Shown piece by piece: positions 10,032-21,962 of a stretch of DNA of 64,000 nt. A model generated the notes under the pieces. It saw only the letters and a program-made list of their open reading frames with translations. It searched no databases and had not been told where the DNA came from. Each line of letters starts with the position of its first letter. The first letter of the stretch is position 1. The position numbers and the translations under genes were made by a program. The stretch covers positions 1,856,001 through 1,920,000 of the forward strand of contig NC_092600.1 of NCBI RefSeq assembly GCF_047663525.1. Direction: 5' to 3'. Origin of the DNA: Anas platyrhynchos. Taxonomy: Eukaryota; Chordata; Aves; Anseriformes; Anatidae.

Positions 10032-13000
10032 ATAAAGGATATTTAAGAACCTGCAAGGCCATTAGGATACTGCACAAAACCGTGTCTATCAGGACTGAAG
10101 TCTCAGGTTGATAGCCAGTGGCATCAGTAGGAAAGCTCCCAGCAGCGACAGGGGGGGGTGTCGTTTCGAGGAGTTTATCCTGGGAGTTTAGTGGGCATTA
10201 GGATAGCCATCAATTCCGCTCAATGATGAGTTAGATCATGCTGTTTCTTTTTTAACACGTGCAGCTCCTCATGTCCCTCAGCCTTGCTCTGTCTTTCCTA
10301 GGAAGGACCTGGCTGTGGGGCAAAGACGTCGCGTTCTGAAGAAGCAATGAACACTCTCACAAGTGAAGGAGGGCCAGCATTGTGTAATAATGTTTTAAGT
10401 ATTTGTCTGCTTCAAGCACAGAATTACATTATGGTAATTAACCTTTTCCAAACTTTAATTTAGTATTAGGAATATAAACCCAATCTGCTTCTCTGAGGCA
10501 CTTTAGGGCCTTTTACAAACATTACCTCCAAATTTGTCCTCACCGGCACCCCAGCAATGCCTTTAACAGATGAGTAAGGCTGTGGCACCCAGTGGTTAAA
10601 CAACCAGTTGCAAAACAAACAGGCAGCTCCTGCTGGAGCCCTACCCGGCCTTCTGATCTGCTCTCCTGAGGTTTGAGCCAAAGATGGATGAGTCGGGAAA
10701 CCCACATGGGACTGCGAGCCCTCGGCTGCCCCGTTGTTTGCTCCGAGGGCTGTTCGGACAAAGCACCAGTTAGCAGGAGAAGCCAATGTCTTCGCCAAAA
10801 TGAAGCTGTTTCATCTTTTAAAGACATCACACAAAATTGCATTTGGTTGCCAAAGAATATGGAATTTTTATGGCTGTTTAGGAATGCAAGGTGAGGTGTT
10901 ACAAGATCAAACAAATCCTAGCAGTTCTGGGGGCTCATAAAACGGGAAGGAAGGATGAATTGCTCGGACCTTTTAATCCTGACATACCTCTTTGAAGATT
11001 TAATATGGAGTGGGCTTTTTGGACGGCTTTAAATCTTAATATTGCTCTGAAGCCTGTAATTTTTTTCTCAGCACCACGGATGTCGGTCCATGGTTGTTTC
11101 AGTTAAGAGCTCTGTCCCCGTGCAGCCGTGGCATCACCCCGGCCTTCCTGCTTTCAGGAAGGACTCATCAGGCCCAGGTTGTTCCATGCTCTTTAGTTCA
11201 CCCCAAGAAACTCTCTCTGTTCCACTCAATATCTCAGTCTCAGCACTACATTTAAAACAATCAGGGCTGCAGCCGAGGGAGAGCGAATACAAATACTTGG
11301 CACTGGTCGATATTTGCTTTTCTGTTTTCATGGACGCGGAGTCAATTGTGCCGTTTCAGAAGGTCTCAGGAGAACCATGAATAGTTTAAACATGTGTTCA
11401 AGGAAGCTTTTTGGTTTATGGATCCCCAGGTATTTTTCTGAGTTGTGCTTTTGGAGAATTTCTGAAATAGGTGTACTATTGTTCTTTTAAGAGGCTGAAA
11501 AAAAATATGGACAGAAGGAGTGTTTTAAACCATACCTTGCAAAGAAAGTGGAGTGCTGGGTTCATGGTAGGGGCAGTCTGGGGGGGTCCCACATATATCC
11601 CCCAGCCCAGCCCCACCACCAGCATCCCCCCAGGTCAGCACGGCCCATCTCTCCGCACCTTACAGGCTCATGTCCCATGGACACAGAGGACAGCCTAAAC
11701 TTTGGGGGCAAAAAGAGCTTCATCAGGCTTCTCGGATGGTGTTACTGAGATGGTTTGATTTATAACAAAGTAAAGAGGCTGCTTTGGGGGTTGGATTCTC
11801 CCTGTGTTGCTTTGCTCATATGCAAAAACGTGTGTATAGGTTGTTGGTCTGGGGGTTTGGGTGGGTTCGGGTAGAGGCTTTGTAGATGGCTTTGGGATGT
11901 TTCCCGTGGCTCTTGGGCTGAAGGTGGAGAAGCAGCAAAGTGAGGAACCAGGAATGCTGTGGGATGGGTGCTGCTCTTGCCCCAGCTCCACTCCCCCCCT
12001 GCAGATGCTCACCGTGAAGGCCTGATCAGGGAAAGGTTTTACGTTCGCAGTGACTGTGTGCTGGCTAACTCATCCTAGGAGGGTGCTGCATGTCTGGCTG
12101 TGGGATCACGGGATGTGGCTGTTGTATTGGTCCGTGATCACTTTCAGAAGTGCACTCGTGAGCTTCTGCTGGCTAACACACACCAAGGAAATAGCTTGAA
12201 CAACCACAGCACGTGTGAGGCTGGGCTGGGCCTCTGGAGACCACCAGAGCCTGGCTCTGGCTCCAGGCAGAGCCAGCTTGCTGGTTAGCTCCCATTTCCC
12301 AACCAGATCAGATATGACGAGCAGAAGGAGCGATGGGCAGTGCTCCTGAAGTGCCCCAGGAGCCTCCCGATGGTTCATCACCCAAGGCTGGGGTGGAGCT
12401 GGTGCGGAGTCCAGCAGCAGGGCCTGCTCCGCATCTCGCAGCCACGAGCATCGGCGGCGGTGACTCACTTGGAAATGTTTGCTGGCAGCCTGTCCTCAGC
12501 CAGCATGTGGCCTTCATCCCACCTTCACACCGAGACCCCACTGTGTGTGCCATGTCCCTGCTGCGGGGCAGGGGTGGGACCCAGCTGACGGCCACAAAGA
12601 CCAGGGGAAAAAATCCCCACGTGTTTCTGATCCTGGAAGGGGGCTGACGAAGGAAACGGTGCGAGCCCCTTGGCTGAACTTGGCAAAAAAAAAAATAATA
12701 AAATGTGGACAATGCTGTCAGGAAAATATTCTTCACTGGGTGAGTGAGGCGGCTTATTAGGGCTTGTCTCCGTTTCTGTGATGGTGAAGACAGGATCCGT
12801 GAGTAAGAGGCCGCCACGGCCAGTGTCCAGCGGAATATTTACAGCATGCTTAGGGAAGCATACTTTGTCTCTCTTTTTGGACAACTAGTTGAGGTATTTT
12901 TAGACGCGGACAGGGCTTTCTGCTCTCGAATGATGTAAGGTTCCTGTTAGCTCACCAGATTGGGTCATCCACTGTAAAAAAGCTAAAAAGAGACAGAATT

Positions 13001-13494
13001 ACGTGCTCCGTTGGGTCCGAGCACCAGCTTGGCGGGGCAGGGAGAGGCTTTCTGCTGCTGACTCGCACCCGAGGCGCGGGGCAGGCAGGATGCAGAAGCC
13101 CAAACAAACCGCAAACCCCGACGTGGGATTGAGCTGAACTCCTGCTAATTTATCTCCATTTATGGAGCTATTTCATGTCAGACAGAATGCTGTGCTACTT
13201 CACGGCTGCTTCATTTGAGACAAAATATGTGATGACCTAAACAAATCCTGAAACCCACAAATTACACCCAGGTGGCAAGTTTATTGTTTGATTTTTTTTT
13301 AAAAGCCTTTTTTATATAATTCTCCTAGTGGGCGGCTAATAAGCAAGGCTGGATCCTTGGCTGGTGTCAGTCAGTGCGGTGTCCAAGTCTCATAATCTCC
13401 GCTGCTTTATGCCAGCTAACACTTTGCCTCATATATTTTCATGTTCTTATGCTGAGAAAACTCATAACTTTGGTTACAGTGCTGATATTTGCAG
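10032..13494. other. Intergenic, no gene recognised
   Basis: No supported gene, RNA or mobile element. Open frames around 11.5-12.9 kb are short, overlap on both strands and have no domain resemblance. Confidence 0.55.
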
Positions 13495-13514
13495 AAAAAA
13501 AAAAAAAAAAAAAA
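13495..13514. repeat. Poly-A tract, 20 bases
   Basis: Uninterrupted run of 20 A. It is followed by GAGGGCTTGACAG and has no recognisable retroposon body in front, so it reads as a simple homopolymer. Confidence 0.85.
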
Positions 13515-16500
13515 GAGGGCTTGACAGAGCTGGAGTGGTTGTTTTAAGTGGTAAAGAAACGTTGTAATTGTGTATGGCTGTGTGTTGCGTAACTCCGTTA
13601 TAAAGGGCTTAAAGGAGTCTTTTTTTTTTACATCTCCTGTTTTTTCCTCTCGTAGGCAGACAAATCACCGTCACCTAGATCTCCCTATGTGAGAAACTCG
13701 AGTAATTTCCTTTGAACGTTCATCTGTGGCTTGTTAGTTTATAAAGAAATCTGGTTCTGTTCCATCGCCCTTCCCAGCCGCTTCCTCTCAGTTCCTGCGC
13801 TGTTTGTCACCAGCAAGGTGACAGCCTCCAGCTGCGGCACCCCCTGGGGGACCACAGCCCTGACCCGTGCCTCAGGTGCTCAGCCCTCAGGCATCCCAAA
13901 TCCATCCCGTGTGGGACTTTTGCAGCTCTGGATGTAGATATCAACCATCCCGAAGTGGTGGGTGAGGGCAGACGTGAGCTGTGGGTGACAGGTGATGCCC
14001 AGATGCCCCAAATTAGTGTTGGGGTGTAGAAAACGTCATGTGGTGCCCCAGACTTGGTGGCATCAGTGCAGAACCTGAACCCAGGGCACTGCTGTACACT
14101 TGTACTGGGGCTACTGGGGAGTGATGTGGGCAGGGAGGCGAGAGCCCAAGGGTGGTGTACCCCTGCTGCGTGCACCAAGGGGCCCTAAACACACCACATA
14201 TTGGCTTGGGCCCAGGCCGTGTCAGCCTTTCTGTCAGCACGGCTTTTTGGATCAGGCCAGGACAGGGAATGGATTGCTCGTGATGTTTCCCAGGTATTTG
14301 CTTCATAGTCACTGAAGACAAAATGTAGTTGGTTCCTAATGAAACAGGGATGTTTCGAAGCGAAATGCAGTTCTTGCCTTTGTTTGCTTTCCACAGCAAG
14401 GCATTATGTGACATATAAAACCACCCCATTTGTTTTTCATTGCCTGTAAGTAAACTCCCCTACGAGACCACCGCAGAGCAGATATAGCTGAGGAAGCCAG
14501 CCCTGCTGCCAGCCCTGTCCCCTGGCCCTGGCCAGGCACCCAGCCCAGCTCCCTCGCCACGCCTGATGCTGGGTGCATTTGTGCACACCACGACTTCAGC
14601 ACAGGGCACAGTGCCCAGCAGCACCGTAGTGTGAAACTGTTGTGCCACACAATGGCCTAGTCCTAGTTTCATGGGCATTTTTCATCCACTCACTGCTCCA
14701 TCCTGAAGCATGGCTGGAACAGTAAATGCGTTATCCCTATGGAGTCAGTGAAAGGTGTGTGCTTGTTGGGAAAGATGCTCCGTCTCCTCCATACCAAAGC
14801 ACACCTTGGTCATAAAACATGGTTGTAAATGAGTGAAATCACACAGTGGATGTCAGTCAGATGATGTGGCTGTAGCCCCTCAGTGTAAGGAGATGTTTTT
14901 GTGGCAGTCACTGCTGTTTCTGCATTATCATCCACCTGAGGACCTGTCAGCGGGGCTGCTCATGTGCTGCGCCAGGGCTTCATCTCCTTTGGTGCCTGGA
15001 AGTCACGTTAGGAGCACCTGCTTCTCTTCACGGGTGATAACTCACACACAGTCCTATATTTCTTTTGCATTTAATGAAGTAATTACTCCCCGAAGGACTC
15101 GGCACCAAATTCCTGTGCTGTTAAAGATGTGCCAACGTTCCCTTCACAGATCTTCGGTTCCCACCAAAGTTAGTGGAAAGATGTCTTTGACTTGCTGTGG
15201 CTAGGCTGGGGCCCTCAATTGAGTTCACTCCAGGATAACCTGGAGGAAACCTGTTGTCTTCTCAATGTGGAGGAAATCATATATTCCACTCACTGTGATT
15301 TTGCCAAGGAAAAAAATATAGCTTCAGGTTTTCTGCTTTTGTGCTCTAGGACCAGGTGTTTGCAGAGAGTTTTGCTGTGACCGGTGCATGTAGGATGATT
15401 TCCACCTTTGGTGTAATAATGGTATTAATAACTGTGTTACCAGAGCAAATAATTTGATCCCATTAAGAAAATATGTTCCCACCACTCTTAGTGTATCTGG
15501 GATTCTTTAGATGAACTCAGTTGATCTTTTTTAATTTGAGCTGGATTACTGAATACACAATTGGGATTGAGTTCAGGGCAGCAGCAATGCCCTGCAGAAC
15601 CTGGGTTTCTAATTATTTCAGCTAAATGTTTCATTAGAGTGAATAGAGTGAATGGATCTTCTGCTTGGATGTGTCAGCTCCTCCTTACACAGTGCCCAGC
15701 GGAGCAGAACACGAAGCTGCTGAAATCCAACGCAGATCTGCAATTAGTGCTGTGGGTAATCTCTCATCAATGCGAGATTCTTCTGGATGCTCTCCCTGCG
15801 ATCAGTTTATAAACCAGCTAATTTTTAAATCAGCTTGCTAGGAAGCAGAGCTAAGGTCTTTGGATTAGGGGCACCTAAGGGACTCTGCCTTCCCCGTGCT
15901 GAGCACCAGCGGGGTGCACACATAAAGCCACCAGCACAGCCCCGGCGCCTCCGACCCCACCACGATCCAGGGAAAAGTCTCTGGCTTCCTCCAGAGAACA
16001 CCTGGAGATCCCTGGGCAGGGGCAGCGTCTCGGGCTGTTGCTTTTGCTCAGGGCATAAAAACCTCCCTTGAAACAGCCCCTTTGTTTCGGAGCCTGCCCC
16101 CAGAATAAAGCCTGGCATTCTGCATTATTGGCTCACTTGGACGCTCCACAGAGGCACTGTGTTTCACAGAAGTTTCTAAAGAAATTACAGTCTATTTTTA
16201 TTTTATTTTTAAATAGGCTCTGAGGTTCATAAAGATTTGTTCTTTTTTTTAACTCCTTGAGCCCAACCTGCTATTTCTTACCCTTTTTCTGTGTGACCAC
16301 AGCCAACAAGGCCATTACAACCCTTGGCCTGCAGCTTTCGGTGAGTCAGTGTCTGCTTTTACAGCAGAGCGCAGGCTGAAGTTACCGGCGGGGCTGTTTA
16401 CATCGAATCAAGTTAATTAATTGCCGAAGATACGCTTTGGGTTTACATCACTTCATTGTTATTGGGCTCTGCTCATCCTGGCTAAACACGCTTCAATTTC

Positions 16501-19500
16501 ACCTGCTGCCCTCTCCTTCCCTTCCAGCTGTCCGGGCTCGGGAGCCCACATTGCTGTGCCCCAGCATGAAATTCCAGCATCTGAGCCAGAAAACCCAAAT
16601 TCCTGTCAGGGCACGGCCTTCACGGGGCTGCAGCTGGGAGCTGAGAGCATCTCCAAGAGGCTGGAGGCAGCAGCACCAGTGCACAGAGCAATTTCCCACT
16701 GCCCTTCACCGCATCCCGAAGCTGCCGCTGGGGTCGGACCCATGTGGCTGCTGGTGCTGGTGTCCGCAGAGCTTTGCCAGCTCCTATCAGCTGAGTTCCT
16801 GGCCCCACGTGCTGATTGCCTCATTGCTAATCGTGTATTTTGGGAAATCGGCGGTGGTGCCTAAATGGGGATTTTTACTGGCAAAGCCAGCACTGGGTTC
16901 CCGAGCGTTTCCGTTTTGCTCGGGTGCTGGGAGCAGGGAGCTGAGCTGGGGCAGGTCACAGCCCTCTGCCCTGCTTCTCCCTGCCTAATTTTCCAAATGC
17001 TTCTCATTAATAAATTACGAAGGCAGAATTGCTCCCCCTCTGTGCAGAAAACTTCAAAATTTGGAGCCCAGGAGCTGTATTTCTGGTCTCGAGGTGGACC
17101 TCTGCTCTGAGCAGATGTGAGGAGGGGCCAGAAGCTCCTCTGATAATTTAGCATGATAATGGTGTTAGCAGGGGCCACATTGGGAACTTGGTTGTGAATG
17201 AAACTAATTGCCCTGCCTGAGCATTGCCACGAATGCTTTAAACCCAATGAAAACGGATTGGCCTGGAATGAAACCAGTCATTGTATTAAAATGACCATAA
17301 CATCTTGTGCGCATTTATTGCCAAGTATGCTGGCTTTTGGTTTATTTGACAAAATACGGCCTCAGCTGCTCTCTGCAGTTTGGCACTGTGTCAGGAGACT
17401 ATGGAAAACAGGGATTCCTATCCCACAGGTTTTTGGAAAGGAGGTGAAAAAAGGAAAAGAAAGGCAACCTGGGGGGATTTTTACAGTAATGTCTTAATTA
17501 CGCAAGCAAGGAATTTGATGGATTTTGTGTGGGTTTTATTTCCTGACGATGAGGGGATTTTTTCTGGGGGAGGGTTCTCCTACAGCCTCTCCACTATTCC
17601 TCCCTTTGCCCTTTGAATTACCCCGGCCGTGGACAGCAGATGGCCGTGCACGCATTCGGAGGAGGGAGGTGTAAAGGAAAAGTGACTCATCCAGTGCGCA
17701 ACCCTCAGGAAAAAAAGTGTGCTGGATGGAAAGAGGTGTTAGCAGAGCTTAAACGCGGCCACTCGCTGCCTTCTCACAGGGCTGACTTGGGATTTAGCAC
17801 CGTGCCAGCCAGCTGCCTTCGGATGGGCTTTAAGGACTAAGGAACACGGGCACGCTAGGGGTGATTTATCTGGCCCTGGGCTGTCGGCGTCTGCATGGAG
17901 GTCACCGAGGACAGCCCGTCCCCAGCGGCAGTGAGGAACTGGAAGCTCCTGCAGCCCTTATCAAAGGGCAACGCAGCAGGCGCTGCCCTGGCCTCTGCAG
18001 AGGGCAGCCGGCCTCCTTGTCAGAGCTGCAGCGGGTGCGAAGCCAGGAGAGGCTGCGAGCTTGTTAGAGGGAAGGATTAGATGCTGTTGAAATGGAGAAA
18101 TGCCTGAAATAAGCAAGGTCCAGCTCGGTGGGGACATGAACAAAGCAGGTAGGGCACCCTGAGCCTGTTGGGATGCACAGCAGGGGTGAGCTTCTCGGGG
18201 GCGGGCAGAGGAGCCCCGCTGGGGCTGGGGCTGCTCCCACTGGGGCAGCATTTACTTCATGAAATAAATGACCTTTGGCAGCCTTTCCCTGAAAAATTTC
18301 ACTTATTTAGCACGCTGTGCAAGATCTCACGGTTTCTGTGGCTTGTAGCCGAAGTTCTGTATCCTGATTTCCTCTGTATCCGAATTTCCACTGATTTCGG
18401 TGCTCACCGCCGAGCTGCTCCGATGCCTGGTGGGCAGGCTGGGCCACAAGGTACCAACACGAGGAGCATCACAGGCTCTGCCTGGCTGCCTCAGCTTGGA
18501 GTCAGGCCATTCCCACCACCACGTCAGGTTTCCCCGAGGCTGAGCCGCTAATTTGCTGCTCCGATTGCTCCAGCGCTCCCCGCAGCGCTGCCTGCCCGCG
18601 TGCTTGGAGCCCCTCGGTGGCCACGTGGCTCCGTTCCCGGGGAAGAGGGGAAATTGCATGATCGTATGGAAAATACCAATAATGGTGTTGAGTTTGGTTG
18701 CCGTGGGAACGGGAGCTCGGAGCAGAAATACGGCACATCAAACGGCGGAAGGCTGCGTGTTGCGTAGGATGCTGAGAGCCCCAGCCTTGAACAGTGACAT
18801 AGCAAAAGGATGAGACACGAACGGCCACGGGCTGCTCTGAGGGCTCGTCTTCCACATCTTCTGACCTTTAACTATAAATTGTCCCTCTTACGACCATCTC
18901 ATAATAAAATCTTGCATTGTATGTGATTTTTCTTGTAAATGGGACAATGTATTCCCTCCTTCCTCTCTTCTTGTGACTTCATCGAGCAATGAAAGGCTCT
19001 ATTCACCTTCAGCCCACATAAATATCTGCTGTTAACAAGCAACTGCACGAGCCCTTCTCTAGCCCACAGCCAGATGTTGGATGCAGCGGCTTTCACTCTT
19101 TCAGTCTTACCCTTAGGCTGCTTTTATCCGTCAGTGAGACTCCAAGAGGAGCCGAGCACCTCTGTGGTTAGCGAGCACATCTGCAGCTCTCCCAGCGCCA
19201 GCCCATGGGGTTGCAGGATGGACAAACTGCCCCCGATGTGTCCCGCAGGCAGCACGGCCCTGCTGGTTCTTCCCAGCGGCATCTGCTGGGATGCACCCCG
19301 CGCGATGTGTAGCTGGAGCGGTGTAATTAGAACCAAACTAAGGACTTTGGCTTCGCGTTAAGGTCACGGCACGGAGCCAGCTCCCAGCATTTCTCTGCTG
19401 GGACTTTTCCACCTGCACAAACAAAAGGCAGGTGAGCGCGAGGCGCTGATGCTCTGATCTGGTCGCTGCTCCTGTTCCAGGAGTCAGGGCTCAGAAAATA

Positions 19501-19532
19501 CCCGGTGAGAAGGGGGCTCCCGGCAGGCCCCG
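13515..19532. other. Intergenic, no gene recognised
   Basis: Becomes more GC-rich after about 16.4 kb. Open frames up to 183 codons (for example plus strand 16437-16988) occur on both strands over the same bases, with high cysteine/serine/leucine content and no family resemblance, which suggests chance frames in GC-rich DNA. Confidence 0.5.
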
Positions 19533-19586
19533 TGCTGAACCCCCAGACGCTGCTGAACCCCCAGACACTGCTGAACCCCCAGCCAC
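19533..19586. repeat. 18-bp tandem triplication
   Basis: Three near-identical 18-bp units, TGCTGAACCCCCAGACGC and variants, run head to tail. It looks like a small slippage-type minisatellite. Confidence 0.75.
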
Positions 19587-21608
19587 TGCTGCTTCTTCAC
19601 AGCCGCGGGGGATTTGGTCCTGTGCTGGCGCAGGACGCGCACATCTGTGAGGCATCACCCAGCCGCACAGCCAAACATCACATCGATGGAGGGGGAGGAA
19701 CAGAGAGCTGGAGCTAACGCCGAGGAAGGATTTTCACGAGGCAGGGTGGGGCGGTGACACCACGGAGCCTTGGGCTTTGTGAGGGAGTCCCATGGTGGTG
19801 GCACAGAGCAAGGCCCGGCCTCCTGACTCATCCTCATCCTCAGGGCCATGGCTGGGCCACCGGGACTCCCCCGGGGCTGCCACACCAGCGAGCATCACAG
19901 CTCCTGGCCACCTTCCACAGCCGCTTCAGAAATGCTTTTAAAAGACTTTTGGGGAGGGTGTGTTGAAGACGCTGTGCTGCGGGAGGAACCGGGCCAGCTG
20001 ACAGGGGTGTCTGCGCAGGGCTGGCTGCGTTCCTGCTGTGTTTTTAACACGTGGATCGCCTCTCTGCTCATTCCAGGGAGGTGTTACATTTCTCTTTTCC
20101 TTTCTCTCTTTCAGGGAGGGTTTCAGCCCAGCTCCCCTGCCCCTGCCTGCTGCAGGTTATGCCTGAATGCACGCACCGGGCAGAAGGCTGCGGGGAGCAG
20201 GGTTCCTTCTCCCTCTGCATCTCTGCAGCCAGAGCCACCCAAAAGCAAGGTCAGGCAGCTCCGTGGTGGCTCCGGGACCTCTGGCTCCATCCATGTCCCC
20301 AGGCAGCTGCTGTGCAGGGCTGGTGCCAGCTGCGGCCACAGGGCGAGGAGCTGGCGCTCAGCTCGTGGTCCAAGTGGGTGGGATGCAGGGCAGGAACCGG
20401 GTGAACTTTGGTGTCACTTCACTTCGCCTTCCTTGGGGAAGCGTCTCTAAGATGATGCAAAGAAGTAGCCTCGGTGTCTCAACAGCTTTTCCAGCCAGTA
20501 GATCTGTGGTGCAGCTCCTGGAGAAGACAGCCGGGGAGCAGCAGATGTGGGCTTGCCACTCGCCCTATTTTCCACCCAGAAAGTGACAGTGCCAACTGAA
20601 GTAGATTCATTTAGAAACAGCCTGTTTCGAGTCACACACTTTCCATGGGTCACTGGGGTGAGAGGGCAGCTGGGGAGCTCGTTCCTCCCTGCTCCTCTGT
20701 CTGCTGGCCTCAGTGCCGATGTGGTGACAAAGGCTCCATTTAGCACACGCAGCGGTGGCAGCGCACGGACCCAGGCCTTGCTTTGCTTTGCCAGGGATTC
20801 AGAGGCTGACACAAAGCATCTGTCTTGCAGAGCCAGCATCTGGGCTCCTGCACGGGCAGCCTGGCGGAGGCAAAGTGAGCACAGCTCCCTCCCAGCTGAA
20901 TCACACTGACACGAAGCGATTCTGCCAAGACCAGGAGAGAAACCTGGACTTACCCATCGCAGGATAACTGGGAACATTGGTCCCACCAGTTTCGTGTTTC
21001 ACTATCGAGCTGCTGAGCCCTTCGCTGCTCTGCATTTGGGTATGGTTAATTCTTCGAAGGATGAGGCCACGATCCTCAGGTTTTGAAAAACTGGCTTCCA
21101 TTCTTTTGCTTTAAGAGAAGCAGAGCACACATCCTCAATATAGAAATCCCCATTGTTTTCCAGTTGGGTCATAACGGAGCCACTGGAACCATTAAGCCTG
21201 CTTTCTAAATTTTGTGCCAGAGTTCCTTTGTTCATACCCAAACTATGCACAGTAGAAGCTGGCACCATGTAAAAAATTAAATGTGATGCGTAGTGCAGTA
21301 TATTGCTCGCGTGTGGAGCCACAGCATGTTGGCAAAATGTGAATTTATATTTGAGTCTGGATACTACCCAGCTCTGCTTCCTTGGCTAGCGGAGACTTTT
21401 CCTTGCAGCGATGATAACCAGCTCGCCGCAGCCACGCTGATCCAACACAAGCACCAGAGGGGCAAATGGGTTTGTTCTGAGCACCTCTGGCAAGCAAAAC
21501 GTTGATAATTTCAACGCTCGGTGGAAGTTTTTAGGTGGGAACGGATGCATGGAAACGGATGCAGGGAAACGCAGGGCTGGGAGAGGCACCAGTCCCTCAC
21601 CCAGCTCC
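19587..21608. other. Intergenic, no gene recognised
   Basis: GC-rich on the left and more average on the right. No exon or RNA gene could be supported. The 200-codon plus-strand frame at 19848-20450 is antisense and frame-shifted to other open frames and shows no domain. Confidence 0.5.
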
Positions 21609-21962
21609 GGGTGGGGGGGGGTGGTGGTGAAAGGTGGGGTAGGGCGGGGGTCCGGTTGATCCTGCACTTTTTGGGAAGCACCTCCGGGAGCAGAGGGCTG
21701 GCCCCAGCCCCGGGCTCCCCGTGCCCGTTCCCGTGCCCGCGCCTCTCCTGCTCCCTCCTGGCCGCTCCGGAGATCGCAGCCCGGGAGGCGCCGGAGCATC
21801 CCCGGTCCAGCTGCCGCTGCCCTTCGGGGGGCATTTCCCTGCTCCCCCCGCTCAAAGCAGCGGCTCTCAGCCTGCAGCATCCCCTCTGTACCCCCCCCGG
21901 GAGCCCGAGGGCTGCAGGGGATCGGGGAAAAAGCATCCAAGGAGTCCGGGGGAAAAATTAGG
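21609..21962 (+). promoter_or_regulatory. Orphan CpG-rich segment ending in a consensus splice donor
   Basis: The left end (21609-21653) is G-run-rich (GGGTGGGGGG ... GGGGTAGGGCGGGGG), a G-quadruplex-capable plus strand. From 21651 to about 21940 I count roughly 23 CpG dinucleotides in about 290 bp at about two-thirds GC, a CpG observed/expected near 0.7, well above the surrounding DNA. At 21958-21966 the sequence reads TTAGG|GTGAGT, a perfect donor consensus that would end a plus-strand exon at 21962. This could be an alternative upstream first exon of P4HA2, a non-coding RNA promoter, or an isolated GC-rich patch. The direction is inferred from the donor alone. Confidence 0.4.

Noticed and set aside
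21386..21961. Overlapping 140-184-codon frames on both strands across the orphan CpG segment
   Set aside because: Both strands stay open because stop codons are rare in GC-rich DNA. No family resemblance was seen, so the segment is treated as possibly regulatory rather than coding.
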